The notes beneath the pieces are model-generated. The model was given only the letters and a program-made list of their open reading frames with translations. It had not been told where the DNA came from and did not search any database. From positions 434,001-498,000 of the forward strand of contig CAVRHY010000004.1 of the NCBI GenBank assembly GCA_963721105.1: a stretch of DNA of 64,000 nt, in the 5' to 3' direction. This DNA is from Thermohalobaculum sp963721105 (GTDB lineage Bacteria > Pseudomonadota > Alphaproteobacteria > Rhodobacterales > Rhodobacteraceae). The position numbers were made by a program, and so were the translations under genes. Positions 44,101 to 52,355 of the stretch are shown piece by piece; the stretch's first letter is position 1; each line of letters starts with the position of its first letter.

Positions 44101-44637
44101 ATCCTGTCGGATGCCGCGGGCGACAACAGCGGCGAGGCTGCGACGGAAGGCGAGCCTGCTCCCGGCGGTGAGAAGTCGCAGCGGGGCGAAGGCGTGTCGG
44201 CCGAGGCCGGGGCAGACGGGGCGGCTCCGGCGGCCGGCGAGGCCGTTGTCGAGACCTTTTTCATCTTTCGCATCCGCCCGCGCAGCCGTGGCCCGCGCCG
44301 TGGGTCGCCACGCCATGCCGGTGAGCAGGGTCAGGGCCACGACCACGGCCCGGGGCGGGAACACCGCCCGCGCCGTGGCGGTGGCAAGCCCGGCGAGGCC
44401 CAGCCGGCGGCCGCGGGCGATGCCGGCGGCAGGCCGGAACGCCGGGAAGGCGGCGGCAAGCGCCCCGACCGTCCGGAAGGCGAGGCCGGCCGGCACCGCG
44501 CGAAGGGCAAGGGACCGAAGCGCGACCGGCAGGACAAGGGCGAGCCGCGCCAGTTCGAGGCCAAGCCGCCGCGCAGGGACAAGCCTGTCGACCCGGACAG
44601 CCCTTTCGCAATCCTTCAGCAGCTCAAGAACCGTTGA
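41102..44637 (+). pseudogene. SUV3-like ATP-dependent RNA helicase, with two apparent frameshifts
   Basis: The full protein would be about 1175 aa. Walker A VLGPTNTGKTHYAVERM is in the first frame. At 41357-41363 a GGG in place of GG shifts the frame, and DFVAIDEIQLC, TAIVAFSIDQVYAI, VATDAIGMGLNMDVDHVAF and QIAGRAGRYTRDG follow in the second. Near 43460-43530 a second +1 moves it to a third frame. That frame is an acidic Ala/Pro/Glu-rich linker followed by a basic region ending VDPDSPFAILQQLKNR. SUV3-like DExH helicases of this type are standard in alphaproteobacteria. Frame breaks may be sequence errors. The S4 gene overlaps its stop by four bases. Confidence 0.85.
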
Positions 44638-45089
44638 CGGAGGCGGCCGGGGCCGCGGGCGGGGCCTCCGGCGAGCCTCGGGCCAAGATCCGGATCGACA
44701 AGTGGCTGTGGCACGCGCGCTTCTTCAGGTCGCGCGGGCTGGCGGGCGAGATGGCGGGCTCGGGTGCCGTCCGGGTCAACGGCGAGCGCATCGGCAAGGC
44801 CGCTCATGGCGTGCGGCCCGGCGACGTGCTGACCTTTCCGCAAGGGCGGCAGATCCGCGTCATTCGCGTGCTGGGGCTGGGAACCCGGCGCGGCCCTGCG
44901 CCCGAGGCGCGCGCGCTCTACGACGACCTCGAGCCGCCCGCCTCGATGGCGGCTCCCATGGCCGGAGCGGCGCCCAGGGACGCTCCCGCTGCGCCGCCAT
45001 CCGACCCCGGCCAGCGCGAGCCGGGCGCCGGCCGGCCGACCAAGCGGGAGCGGCGTGACATCGACGCGCTTCGCAGCCGCGACCCTTGA
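44634..45089 (+). CDS. S4-domain RNA-binding protein (Hsp15/HslR-like)
   Basis: The protein has 151 aa. The S4 motif RIDKWLWHARFFRSRGLAGE with SGAVRVNGERIGKAAHGVRPGD places it with Hsp15, which binds stalled 50S subunits. The start is probably TTG at 44634, overlapping the helicase stop as TTGA, which suggests translational coupling; no ATG is available before the S4 domain. The C-terminal third is Pro/Ala-rich and ends in a basic patch (RPTKRERRDIDAL). The helicase-S4-fdxA-carD order is characteristic of alphaproteobacteria. Confidence 0.85.
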   Translation: MTEAAGAAGGASGEPRAKIRIDKWLWHARFFRSRGLAGEMAGSGAVRVNGERIGKAAHGVRPGDVLTFPQGRQIRVIRVLGLGTRRGPAPEARALYDDLEPPASMAAPMAGAAPRDAPAAPPSDPGQREPGAGRPTKRERRDIDALRSRDP

Positions 45090-45178
45090 ACCCCGGCCTG
45101 CGGCTGATTATTACGCCAGCAGGCCGCACGAGAGAAAATACACACCCACGGCCGTTAAACTGCCCCTCGGGAGCCGCT

Positions 45179-45517
45179 ATGACCTATGTCGTCACGGATA
45201 ACTGCATCCGGTGCAAGTACACGGACTGCGTCGAGGTCTGCCCCGTCGACTGCTTCTACGAGGGCGAGAACATGCTGGTGATCCACCCCGACGAGTGCAT
45301 CGACTGCGGAGTCTGCGAGCCGGAATGCCCGGCCGACGCCATCCGCCCGGACACCGAATCCGGCCTGGAATCCTGGATCGAACTGAACAAGAAATACGCC
45401 GAGACCTGGCCGAACATCACCGTCAAGCGCGACCAGCCACCGGACGCCGAGCAGTTCGACGGGGAGGATGGCAAGCTGGAGAAATACTTTTCCGAGAAGC
45501 CTGGTCAGGGTGACTGA
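45179..45517 (+). CDS. fdxA: Seven-iron ferredoxin FdxA
   Basis: The product has 112 aa, starting MTYVVTDNCIRCKYTDCVEV. Cysteines at about 9, 12, 17, 21, 25, 40, 43, 46 and 50 (CVEVCPVDCFYEGENM, CIDCGVCEPECPADAI) bind one [3Fe-4S] and one [4Fe-4S] cluster. The acidic helical C-terminus (WIELNKKYAETWPNITVKRD) is typical of FdxA. It is a small soluble electron carrier. The start at 45179 is used because the longer upstream frame has no ferredoxin homology. It lies upstream of carD, separated by about 294 bases with an inverted repeat. Confidence 0.94.
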   Translation: MTYVVTDNCIRCKYTDCVEVCPVDCFYEGENMLVIHPDECIDCGVCEPECPADAIRPDTESGLESWIELNKKYAETWPNITVKRDQPPDAEQFDGEDGKLEKYFSEKPGQGD

Positions 45518-45665
45518 CGGCGGCTGGTCTCCGGGCCTCGCGCGGACCGGTCCTGACGGCAGTGCCGCGGCACTTTCACGGGTCTGTCGCCGACATGCTG
45601 GAGAATCAGGCGCAATTGTGTTATACGGTTGTCGTCAAACGAAGTGGCGCGCTCTAAGGTTGAAT

Positions 45666-45685
45666 GGGTGTCGTGAACGACACCC
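45666..45685. promoter_or_regulatory. Perfect 9-bp inverted repeat upstream of carD
   Basis: GGGTGTCGT-GA-ACGACACCC lies about 127 bases before the carD start. It is not followed by a T run, so an operator or RNA hairpin is more likely than a terminator. The inner 15 bases (45667-45681) recur in the 16S leader at 61629-61643. Confidence 0.5.
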
Positions 45686-45811
45686 CTCCTTGGGCGCGTT
45701 AAAAAAGTAAACGATATGGCTGCCGGATCGGGGGATTCCGCGACGGCGGCTTTTTTGCCCATAAAGCCCGGGGCGCAGGGGGCTTGCAGGGCTGACTGGT
45801 CAGGAGAGAAG

Positions 45812-46330
45812 ATGTCCAAGAAGCCAAACCATACCTTGGAGTTCCGCGCGAACGAGTATGTCGTCTACCCCGCGCACGGCGTGGGCAAGATCATGACGAT
45901 CGAGGAGCAGGAGGTCGCCGGCACCCGGCTCGAGCTGTTCGTGATCTCGTTCGAGAAGGACAAGATGACGCTGCGCGTCCCCACCGCCAAGGCGACCTCG
46001 GTCGGCATGCGCTCGCTCTCGAGCCCCGACCTTGTCGAGCAGGCGCTGAAGACGCTGAAGGGCAAGGCCAAGGTCAAGCGGGCGATGTGGTCGCGCCGCG
46101 CGCAGGAATACGAGCAGAAGATCAACTCGGGCGACCTGATCTCGATCGCCGAGGTCGTACGCGACCTGCATCGCGCCGAGGACCAGCCCGAGCAGTCGTA
46201 CTCCGAGCGCCAGCTTTACGAGGCGGCGCTTGAGCGCCTGACCCGCGAGGTCGCGGCAGTCGAGCGGCTGGACGAGGAGAATGCCGCCCAGAAGGTCGGC
46301 GACGTGCTGGAGGCCAAGAAGGCCGCCTGA
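45812..46330 (+). CDS. carD: CarD-family transcription regulator
   Basis: The protein has 172 aa. The start at 45812 follows AGGAGAG. The N-terminal RNA-polymerase-interacting domain shows FRANEYVVYPAHGVGKIMTI and LELFVISFEKDKMTLRVP. The C-terminal helical DNA-binding part has RAMWSRRAQEYEQKINSGD and SERQLYEAALERL. CarD binds RNAP beta and stabilises open complexes, especially at rRNA promoters. It is monocistronic, ending in an intrinsic terminator. Confidence 0.95.
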   Translation: MSKKPNHTLEFRANEYVVYPAHGVGKIMTIEEQEVAGTRLELFVISFEKDKMTLRVPTAKATSVGMRSLSSPDLVEQALKTLKGKAKVKRAMWSRRAQEYEQKINSGDLISIAEVVRDLHRAEDQPEQSYSERQLYEAALERLTREVAAVERLDEENAAQKVGDVLEAKKAA

Positions 46331-46354
46331 CCCGCAGCCGAACCGGAGATTTCA

Positions 46355-46384
46355 GCGCGCGCCGCTCTGCGGCGCGCGTTTTTC
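46355..46384 (+). terminator. Intrinsic terminator of carD
   Basis: The stem GCGCGCCGC / GCGGCGCGC with a TCT loop is followed by GTTTTTC, 24 bases after the carD stop. Confidence 0.85.
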
Positions 46385-46673
46385 GTTGACGGGTCGTTTC
46401 AGGGCGGCGGCGCAGTCCGCGCCAATGCATACGCCCTGCGGCGCGCAACATCGGCTTGCGATGCGAGCGCAGCAGTTCGTTTGGGGAAGGCTGGCAGGGC
46501 CAGCCTTCAACCGGCCTCTGCGAGTCAGGGTCGGCGTCACGGTCCCGGCCGTCCTTACCCACCGCTTCGCGCGCCTCGACCGGCAACCCCGAGCCGGCAC
46601 CCGTCTCGCGGCGCCTTGTGGGGCGCCTGGTGCATGTCTAGGGTCGCTGAAAGACACTCTGCGGGAGGACAGG

Positions 46674-47087
46674 ATGAGCCAGCGCGAGAATTTCTTTCGC
46701 CTCGACGACATGAACCAGGGAATGGCGCGCGAGCTCGCCGCCGGTGTGACGACGCGCATCTTTCCCGGCGAGCACGCCATGCTCTCGGTCGTGCGCATCG
46801 AGCCCGGGCACAAGGGCACGATGCATCACCACCACGAGGAGCAGTGGGGCGTCTGCCTCGACGGTTCGGCAACGCGGTTTCAGGGCGACGACGCGATCGA
46901 GGTGAAGAAGGGCGATTTCTGGCGCACCCCCGGCGGCGTGCCGCACACCATGCAGGCAGGCCCGCAGGGATGCACCGTGCTGGACGTCTTCGCCCCGCCG
47001 CGCGAGGCCTACAAGAAGGCGGGGTCGGGCTTCGGCACGGAGGATCTGTCGGCGACGCGCCCCGGCTCCTACGGCGACGAAGGCTGA
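46674..47087 (+). CDS. Cupin-domain protein
   Basis: The product has 137 aa; the start at 46674 has GGGAGGACAGG upstream. Cupin motif 1 lies at HKGTMHHHHEEQWGVCLDG (four consecutive His giving metal ligands) and motif 2 at FWRTPGGVPHTMQAG. A single small double-stranded beta-helix binds a metal and may be an isomerase, dioxygenase or sensor; the sequence does not decide. The 46385-46673 stretch before it contains no gene I can support. Confidence 0.87.
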   Translation: MSQRENFFRLDDMNQGMARELAAGVTTRIFPGEHAMLSVVRIEPGHKGTMHHHHEEQWGVCLDGSATRFQGDDAIEVKKGDFWRTPGGVPHTMQAGPQGCTVLDVFAPPREAYKKAGSGFGTEDLSATRPGSYGDEG

Positions 47088-47118
47088 GTCCCTCCGTGGC
47101 AGCGGCGCGCGTGGCGCG

Positions 47119-47991
47119 TCAGGGGGCGTTCCAGCAGACGGTCCCCAGCCCCGAGATGTCGTAGCCGCCGAGGTCGCGCGCCTTGGCCGCGAAGGCATCC
47201 GAACGGGCGAAGGCAAGCAGCGTCTGCATCGGCGGCTCGAACCAGGCGCGGCGGTCGACCAGCAGGTCGAAGCGCTCGCGCATCGTCGGCACGAAGGCCA
47301 TGCCGAACTGGCGGGCGACGGCTTCGAGCCCCGGGGCGGCGTCGGCCTTACCCGAGGCGACGGCGGCGGCGGCATCGGTCTCCGTGCGGGCGAGCTCGGG
47401 CAGGAAGGCGATGTCGCGCACGCCGTCCCGCTGCAGCAGGTGTGCGAGCAGCAGGCCCGCCCCGGCGCTCGGCTGGCGCTGCGCGACGCGGCGGCCGGCG
47501 AGATCCGCGATGGACGCGACGGGCAGCCCGGGCGCGACGATCAGACCCTGCTGGCGCATCGCCCATTCGACCAGCACGACGGGCGCCGACCCGGCGCGCG
47601 CCGCGACATGCCGGCGGTTCCAGTCCTCGGTCTCGGGCTCGAAGACGTGCATCCCGGCGGCGATGGCATGGCGCCCGGCCACGCGGTCGAGCCCGTCAAG
47701 CGAGCCGTCGAAGAAGGTCGCGAGTCCAGAGCCGGACTCGCGGATTGCCCAGTCGAGCAGCGGGTCGTGGCTGCCGGCGACGATTTCAGGCGGCGCCTCG
47801 GCCGGGGCAGCGGCGGCGCCGGCCAGCCAGGCGTCGACCTCGGCGCGCGGGAACAGCAGCTTTCCGGTGACGCGCCGGCAGGGGATCTCGCCCTCGGCAG
47901 CCATCTCGTAGACCTTGCGCTCGCGCACGCGCAGCAGCGCTGCGACCTCGCGGGTGGTCAGGAAGGCCGGGACTGCGGGGGCGTCGGGCAT
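47119..47991 (-). CDS. HTH (excisionase/MerR-like) regulator fused to periplasmic-binding-like domain
   Basis: The protein has 290 aa. The N-terminal winged HTH FLTTREVAALLRVRERKVYE with GEIPCRRVTGKLLFPRAEVD (about 10-53) is of the helix_turn_helix_17 type. Residues about 70-285 are a PBP-like domain with GSHDPLLDWAIRE at its start, SIADLAGRRVAQRQPSAGAG, and GKADAAPGLEAVARQFGMAF, as in regulators related to molybdate-binding proteins. It is therefore probably a ligand-responsive regulator of oxyanion or small-molecule metabolism. No molybdate transporter genes are adjacent. Ligand unknown. Confidence 0.8.
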   Translation of the reverse strand: MPDAPAVPAFLTTREVAALLRVRERKVYEMAAEGEIPCRRVTGKLLFPRAEVDAWLAGAAAAPAEAPPEIVAGSHDPLLDWAIRESGSGLATFFDGSLDGLDRVAGRHAIAAGMHVFEPETEDWNRRHVAARAGSAPVVLVEWAMRQQGLIVAPGLPVASIADLAGRRVAQRQPSAGAGLLLAHLLQRDGVRDIAFLPELARTETDAAAAVASGKADAAPGLEAVARQFGMAFVPTMRERFDLLVDRRAWFEPPMQTLLAFARSDAFAAKARDLGGYDISGLGTVCWNAP

Positions 47992-48300
47992 TCCGCGCTT
48001 CTAGTGCGTCGGGCGGCGCTGTTGAAGCCCCGCGGCAGAATCCCGTTGACGGCATCCGGGCAGCGACGGTCCCGCGACCGGATGGATCTTGCGCGGCACA
48101 TGCGGCCGGAGGTGATGCCGCCGCCGGCGTCCCGGCGCGTCCGTGGCCTGTGTCGACGGGATTTGCGGGCCGCAAGCATTGCAGGACTGTCGGGCGAAAA
48201 CCCGGTGCACATCGGCTTTGCCGTAGGTGCCTGGCCTGCCTGCTGAGCGACACGCTGTGGCTGCGGATCGTCGCGATCGCCTCCTGTGCGCGCCATCGCG
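47992..48300. other. Intergenic region, no gene seen
   Basis: The 309 bases between the start of the HTH-PBP gene and the end of the MFS gene carry no coding or RNA feature that I can support. They must contain the promoter of the leftward regulator gene. Confidence 0.3.
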
Positions 48301-49548
48301 CTATGAGCCGCACCTCGCACGGGGCGGCACCGGCGCCAGGCCGGCCTCGATGTGCAGCGCGCGCCAGCGCGCCAGCACGATCGCCAGCGCGACCGCGCCC
48401 TCGGCGGCGATGACGACAAGCGCTGGCTGGGCGCCGACCAGCTCGGCGGTCAGGCCGACATTGGCGAAGCCGACCAGCCCGGCGCCGATGCAGATCGACA
48501 TCAGCCCCAGGTAGCGCCCGCGCATGCCCGTGGGCGCAGCCGTGTAGATCAGCGTCGCCTGCATCGAGGCGAAGCCCGAGGCGGCAAGGCCCGCGACGGC
48601 GATGCCGGCCGCCAGCGACACCAGACCGGGCGCCATGCCGATGAAGGCGACGGCGGCCAGCTGCATCGCCAGCCCGCCGACATAGAGCCGGCGGAACCAG
48701 CTCGGGCGGACCAGCCAGGCGACCAGCGTGATCCCGACAATGCCCGTCGCGCCCTCGATTGCCGAGACGTAGCCGATCATCGCGGGGTCGAGGCCCAGCA
48801 CGTCGGCACCGATGACGGGGATCATCGAGACAAAGGGAAAGCCCCAGATGTTGAAGACGACCGTCACGGCCATGATGTTGAGCACGTCGTTGCTGCGCAG
48901 CGCCTTGCGCAGCGCGCGCCAGGATTGCGACAGGACCTCGCCGGGCCGGAAATCTCCGTCGCGCCGGCCGCCTGTCGGGCGAATGCCGAGCGCCAGCAAG
49001 AGCGCAACCGCGTAAAGCGCCGCCCCGATGCCGAAGACGCCCAGCATGCCGACCGTCTGGTAGACGATGCCGCCGGCCAGCGGGCCCAACAACCGCGTGC
49101 CGTTGGACGTCGCGTAGTCGATCGACATGGCGCGGGCCAGGCGGCCGGCGCCGGCGATCTCGCCGATCATCTTGCGCCTCAGCGGCATGTCCGAGGCCCA
49201 GAAGACGCCGGAGGCGAGCGTCGCCAGCACCAGGTGCCAGTAGGCGAGCTGTCCGGAGAGCTGGACCGCCACCATCGCGCCGCTGACCAGCCCGACGCCG
49301 GCCAGCGAGGCCGACAGCAGCCGGCGCGGGCTGATCTGGTCTGCGGCGGCCCCGATGAACAGGCTGAGAACAGCCAGCGGCACGAACCGCACCAGCGCGA
49401 TCGTCGCGACCAGCACCGGCGAGCCTGTCAGCTCGAAGGCGAAGATGCCGTAGGCCAGCAACTCGAGCCACCGGACGATCCCGGTGAACCAGCCGATCAG
49501 CCAGATCCGGACATAGCGGCCGTCGCGGAGCAGCGGGACAGGCGTCAT
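48301..49548 (-). CDS. MFS transporter
   Basis: The product has 415 aa with 12 predicted helices, starting MTPVPLLRDGRYVRIWLIGW. The loop after helix 2 (AADQISPRRLLSASLAGVGL) holds the usual MFS charge pattern, and GRYLGLMSICIGAGL lies in the second half. It resembles the MFS_3/enterobactin exporter-like subgroup. The start overlaps the stop of the enolase-superfamily gene by four bases, so the two are coupled. It may import or export the acid sugar handled by that enzyme. Confidence 0.83.
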   Translation of the reverse strand: MTPVPLLRDGRYVRIWLIGWFTGIVRWLELLAYGIFAFELTGSPVLVATIALVRFVPLAVLSLFIGAAADQISPRRLLSASLAGVGLVSGAMVAVQLSGQLAYWHLVLATLASGVFWASDMPLRRKMIGEIAGAGRLARAMSIDYATSNGTRLLGPLAGGIVYQTVGMLGVFGIGAALYAVALLLALGIRPTGGRRDGDFRPGEVLSQSWRALRKALRSNDVLNIMAVTVVFNIWGFPFVSMIPVIGADVLGLDPAMIGYVSAIEGATGIVGITLVAWLVRPSWFRRLYVGGLAMQLAAVAFIGMAPGLVSLAAGIAVAGLAASGFASMQATLIYTAAPTGMRGRYLGLMSICIGAGLVGFANVGLTAELVGAQPALVVIAAEGAVALAIVLARWRALHIEAGLAPVPPRARCGS

Positions 49549-50630
49549 CCGCGCTCGCGGTAGGGATGCTCGGCGAACAGCTCGGGGCGAAAGTCCATGC
49601 CGTGGCCGGGCCGGTCGGGCGGGGTCATCATGCCGTTCTCGACGACCACGGGCTCGACCCAGAGATGGTCGTACCAGCCCATCTGCTCCAGCCACGAGGG
49701 GTTCGGGATCGACGCGACGAGGTGCGACGAGAGTTCCGGGAACATGTGCGGCGCGATGGCGATGCCGTGGCCGTGCGCGGCCTCGGCGATGGCGCGCAGC
49801 TCGGTGTAGCCGCCGCGCATGATGTCCGGCTGCAAGGTGCGGACGCCAGTGTCGAAGAACGGCCGCGAGTCGGGCAGGCAGAAATTGTTCTCGCCGCCGA
49901 CGACCGGCGTGCGGATGCCGGCCGCGACCGTGCGGTAGCCGTCGAAATCGTCGGCCATCACCGGCTCCTCCAGCCAGTGCAGGCGGTAGTCGTCGAGGCC
50001 GCGGCCGACCGAGACCGCCTCGTCGGCGGTCCACCCCTGGTTGACGTCCACCATGATCTCGACGTCGTCGCCGAGGGCCTGGCGCATGTCGCGAACGTTC
50101 GCGACGTCCTCGTCATGGGTGAACAGGTGCGCGACCTGCATCTTGATGGCGGAGTACCCTTGGGCGACGAAGCGCTGGGCCTTCTCGATCATGCCGTCAT
50201 GGCCGAGGCCGCGGAAGCAGCCCGAGCCGTAGACGGGCAGGGGGTCGCCCGAGCCGCCCCAGAGCTTCCACAGCGGCTTGCCCTGCGCCCGGCCGACCGC
50301 GTCCCAGAGCGCGATGTCGAGCGCCGACATGGCCATCACCGTGATGCCCATGCGGCCCTGGATGAAGGTCGCGAGCCACATCTTCCGCCACAGTGCCGCC
50401 GGGTCCGAGGCGTCCTGGCCGATCAGCAGCGGCTTCAGCATCTCGTGGATGCAGGTTTCCAGCGTCCGGATGCCGCCGGCCAGCGGGTGCAGGTGCCCGG
50501 TGCCGACGGTGCCGTCGCGGGTCTCGACCTCGACGACCAGCAGGTCGATTGCGGGCAGCGTCAGGAAGCCGGTCTTCGGCGGGTCGCTGAACGGCACAGA
50601 GAGCGTATGCGTGCGAATGTCGGTGATCAT
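49545..50630 (-). CDS. Enolase-superfamily (mandelate racemase/MLE) sugar-acid dehydratase-like
   Basis: The protein is about 361 aa, starting MITDIRTHTLSVPFSDPPKT at 50630; the upstream extension to 50681 lacks homology. Superfamily features are SALDIALWDAVGRAQGKPLW, SAIKMQVAHLF (catalytic Lys on strand 2), IMVDVNQGW, HWLEEPVMADD and GGENNFCLPDSR for the metal-binding Asp/Glu/Glu, and APHMFPELSSHLVAS near the C-terminus. Unlike the frameshifted homologue at 17372-18569 this copy is intact. It is coupled to an MFS transporter and divergent from a MarR gene. Confidence 0.87.
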   Translation of the reverse strand: MITDIRTHTLSVPFSDPPKTGFLTLPAIDLLVVEVETRDGTVGTGHLHPLAGGIRTLETCIHEMLKPLLIGQDASDPAALWRKMWLATFIQGRMGITVMAMSALDIALWDAVGRAQGKPLWKLWGGSGDPLPVYGSGCFRGLGHDGMIEKAQRFVAQGYSAIKMQVAHLFTHDEDVANVRDMRQALGDDVEIMVDVNQGWTADEAVSVGRGLDDYRLHWLEEPVMADDFDGYRTVAAGIRTPVVGGENNFCLPDSRPFFDTGVRTLQPDIMRGGYTELRAIAEAAHGHGIAIAPHMFPELSSHLVASIPNPSWLEQMGWYDHLWVEPVVVENGMMTPPDRPGHGMDFRPELFAEHPYRERG

Positions 50631-50751
50631 GGGGTTTCCTCCGCGGACGGCGCACTCTAGCGCCGCGCCTGCCGGGCACAACCACGGCCGGCGGATAACG
50701 TCGGGGCAATTTCGATGGACGGATCGTGAGCAGGCTCATAAAGTGCCTGCC

Positions 50752-51243
50752 ATGTTGATGCCCGACCCCGACGCAACCGTCGGCTTCCTGCTGCATGACG
50801 TGTCGCGCCTGATCCGCGCGCATTTCGACCAGCGGGCGCAGTCGATGGGCCTGACGCGCGCGCAGTGGCGCGTGCTGGTGCACCTGGCGCCACGGCAGGG
50901 AATCAACCAGCGCGCGCTGGCCGAGATTCTCGAGCTGGATACCGTGACGCTGGGGCGGCATATCGACCGGCTCGAACGCGATGGCTGGCTTCGGCGGCGC
51001 GCCGACCCGGCGGACCGGCGCGCGTGGCAATTGTTCCTGACCGAGACGCTGCAGCCGACGCTGGATCGGATGGCCAGCCTGGCCATCGAGACCAACGCCA
51101 CGGCGCTGGCCGGCTTCTCGCCCGAGGAGCAGGCGCTGCTCGTCGCGATGCTGACTCGGATCAAGGACAACATGGCGGCGTCGTCGGGTCGCGAGCAGGT
51201 CGAGATGCCGGTCGATCAAGCCCGACGCGCGGCGGTCGGCTGA
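50752..51243 (+). CDS. MarR-family transcriptional regulator
   Basis: The product has 163 aa, starting MLMPDPDATVGFLLHDVSRL. The winged helix shows TRAQWRVLVHLAPRQGINQR, ALAEILELDTVTLGRHIDRL (recognition helix) and DGWLRRRADPADRRAWQLFL (wing with the DxRxxxxxLT-like motif). It precedes the EmrA and EmrB genes with 1- and 4-base overlaps, the classical arrangement for a drug-responsive repressor of its own efflux operon. The 121-base gap to the divergent enolase gene probably contains its operator. Confidence 0.9.
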   Translation: MLMPDPDATVGFLLHDVSRLIRAHFDQRAQSMGLTRAQWRVLVHLAPRQGINQRALAEILELDTVTLGRHIDRLERDGWLRRRADPADRRAWQLFLTETLQPTLDRMASLAIETNATALAGFSPEEQALLVAMLTRIKDNMAASSGREQVEMPVDQARRAAVG

Positions 51244-52355
51244 TGGGAGTGCGCGCGTTCGTGCGGAGGGCGATGCGGCGCGTTGCCCTGCTGGCGGTGA
51301 TGCTGGCCGTCCCGGTGGCGCTCGCGACCGGCGGTCTGTGGTTCTACATGTCGACGGGTCGCTACGTGACCAGCGAGAACGCCTATGTGAAGGCCGGACT
51401 GATCGTCGTCAGCCCCGAGGTCGGCGGCCATGTCACCGAGGTTGCGGTGCGGGACAACCAACGCGTCAAGGCGGGCGACGTGCTGTTCCGCATCGACCCG
51501 CGGCGATACCAGGTGGCCAAGGCGCAGGCCGAGGCCGGGCTGGCCGCGGCGCGGCAGGCGGTCGAGGCGCTGAAGGCCCACTACCGGACCAGGCAGGCCG
51601 AGCTGGATGCCGCAACGCGCGATGCCGAGTTCATGCGGGGCGAACTGGCACGCACCGAGCGGCTGCGCGCCGGTGGCACCGTCCCCGAGACGCAGCTCTC
51701 GGCCGACCAGCGGCTGGCGGCCCAGGCCGAGAACAAGATCAGCGTGGCACGTCAGGAGATCGCCGAGGTTCTGGCCGAACTGGCTGGCGACCCCGAGCTG
51801 CCGACCGAGCGCCACCCCGGCGTGCAGCGCGCGCTGGCCGAGCTGCAGCGCGCCGAACTGGACCTGGCGGCGACGACGGTGCGCGCGCCGGCCGACGCGA
51901 TCACCGCCAATGTCAGGCTGCAGAGCGGCGAATATGTCGGCGACGGCGAGGCGGTGCTCAGCCTCGTCTCGACGGATCGCTACTGGGTCGAGGCGAACCT
52001 GAAGGAGACCGAGCTCAACCACCTGACCGAGGGGCAGGTGGTCGAGCTGAGGGTCGACGCTTATCCGAGCGTGGTCTGGACCGGGCGCGTCGTCAGCCTG
52101 GCGCCGGCCACCGGCGCCGAGTATGCGCTTCTGCCGCCGCAAAACGCCTCGGGCAACTGGGTCAAGGTCGTCCAGCGCGTGCCGGTCCGCGTCGAAATCG
52201 ACCCGCAGGAGGGCGTTCCCCCGCTGCGCGCCGGCATGAGCGTCGCCGTCAGCATCGACACCGGCTACGAGCGGCCGCTACCCGAGCTGGTGACTGCCGC
52301 GCGCGCCTGGATCCTGCCTGCCAGCGCACCCGGCGAGCCGGAAATCGAGAGATGA
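51243..52355 (+). CDS. EmrA-like membrane fusion protein (HlyD family)
   Basis: The protein has 370 aa. One N-terminal membrane anchor ALLAVMLAVPVALATGGLWF is followed by the biotinyl-lipoyl-like hairpin VISPEVGGHVTEV-type sequence (here IVVSPEVGGHVTEVAVRDNQ). A coiled coil then runs through about residues 95-200, and the beta-barrel part includes TVRAPADAITANVRLQSGEY and YWVEANLKETELNHL. It bridges the inner-membrane EmrB-type pump to an outer-membrane channel. Its ATG overlaps the MarR stop (TGATG). Confidence 0.9.
   Translation: MGVRAFVRRAMRRVALLAVMLAVPVALATGGLWFYMSTGRYVTSENAYVKAGLIVVSPEVGGHVTEVAVRDNQRVKAGDVLFRIDPRRYQVAKAQAEAGLAAARQAVEALKAHYRTRQAELDAATRDAEFMRGELARTERLRAGGTVPETQLSADQRLAAQAENKISVARQEIAEVLAELAGDPELPTERHPGVQRALAELQRAELDLAATTVRAPADAITANVRLQSGEYVGDGEAVLSLVSTDRYWVEANLKETELNHLTEGQVVELRVDAYPSVVWTGRVVSLAPATGAEYALLPPQNASGNWVKVVQRVPVRVEIDPQEGVPPLRAGMSVAVSIDTGYERPLPELVTAARAWILPASAPGEPEIER

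Noticed and set aside
42471..44273. Long minus-strand frame opposite the helicase C-terminus
   Set aside because: Its Ser/Ala/Pro-rich sequence mirrors the low-complexity linker of the helicase on the plus strand and shows no domain.
49566..50660. Long plus-strand open frame opposite the enolase gene
   Set aside because: Composition is Val/Asp/Arg-rich shadow sequence with no motifs, while the minus-strand frame is a clear enolase-superfamily enzyme.
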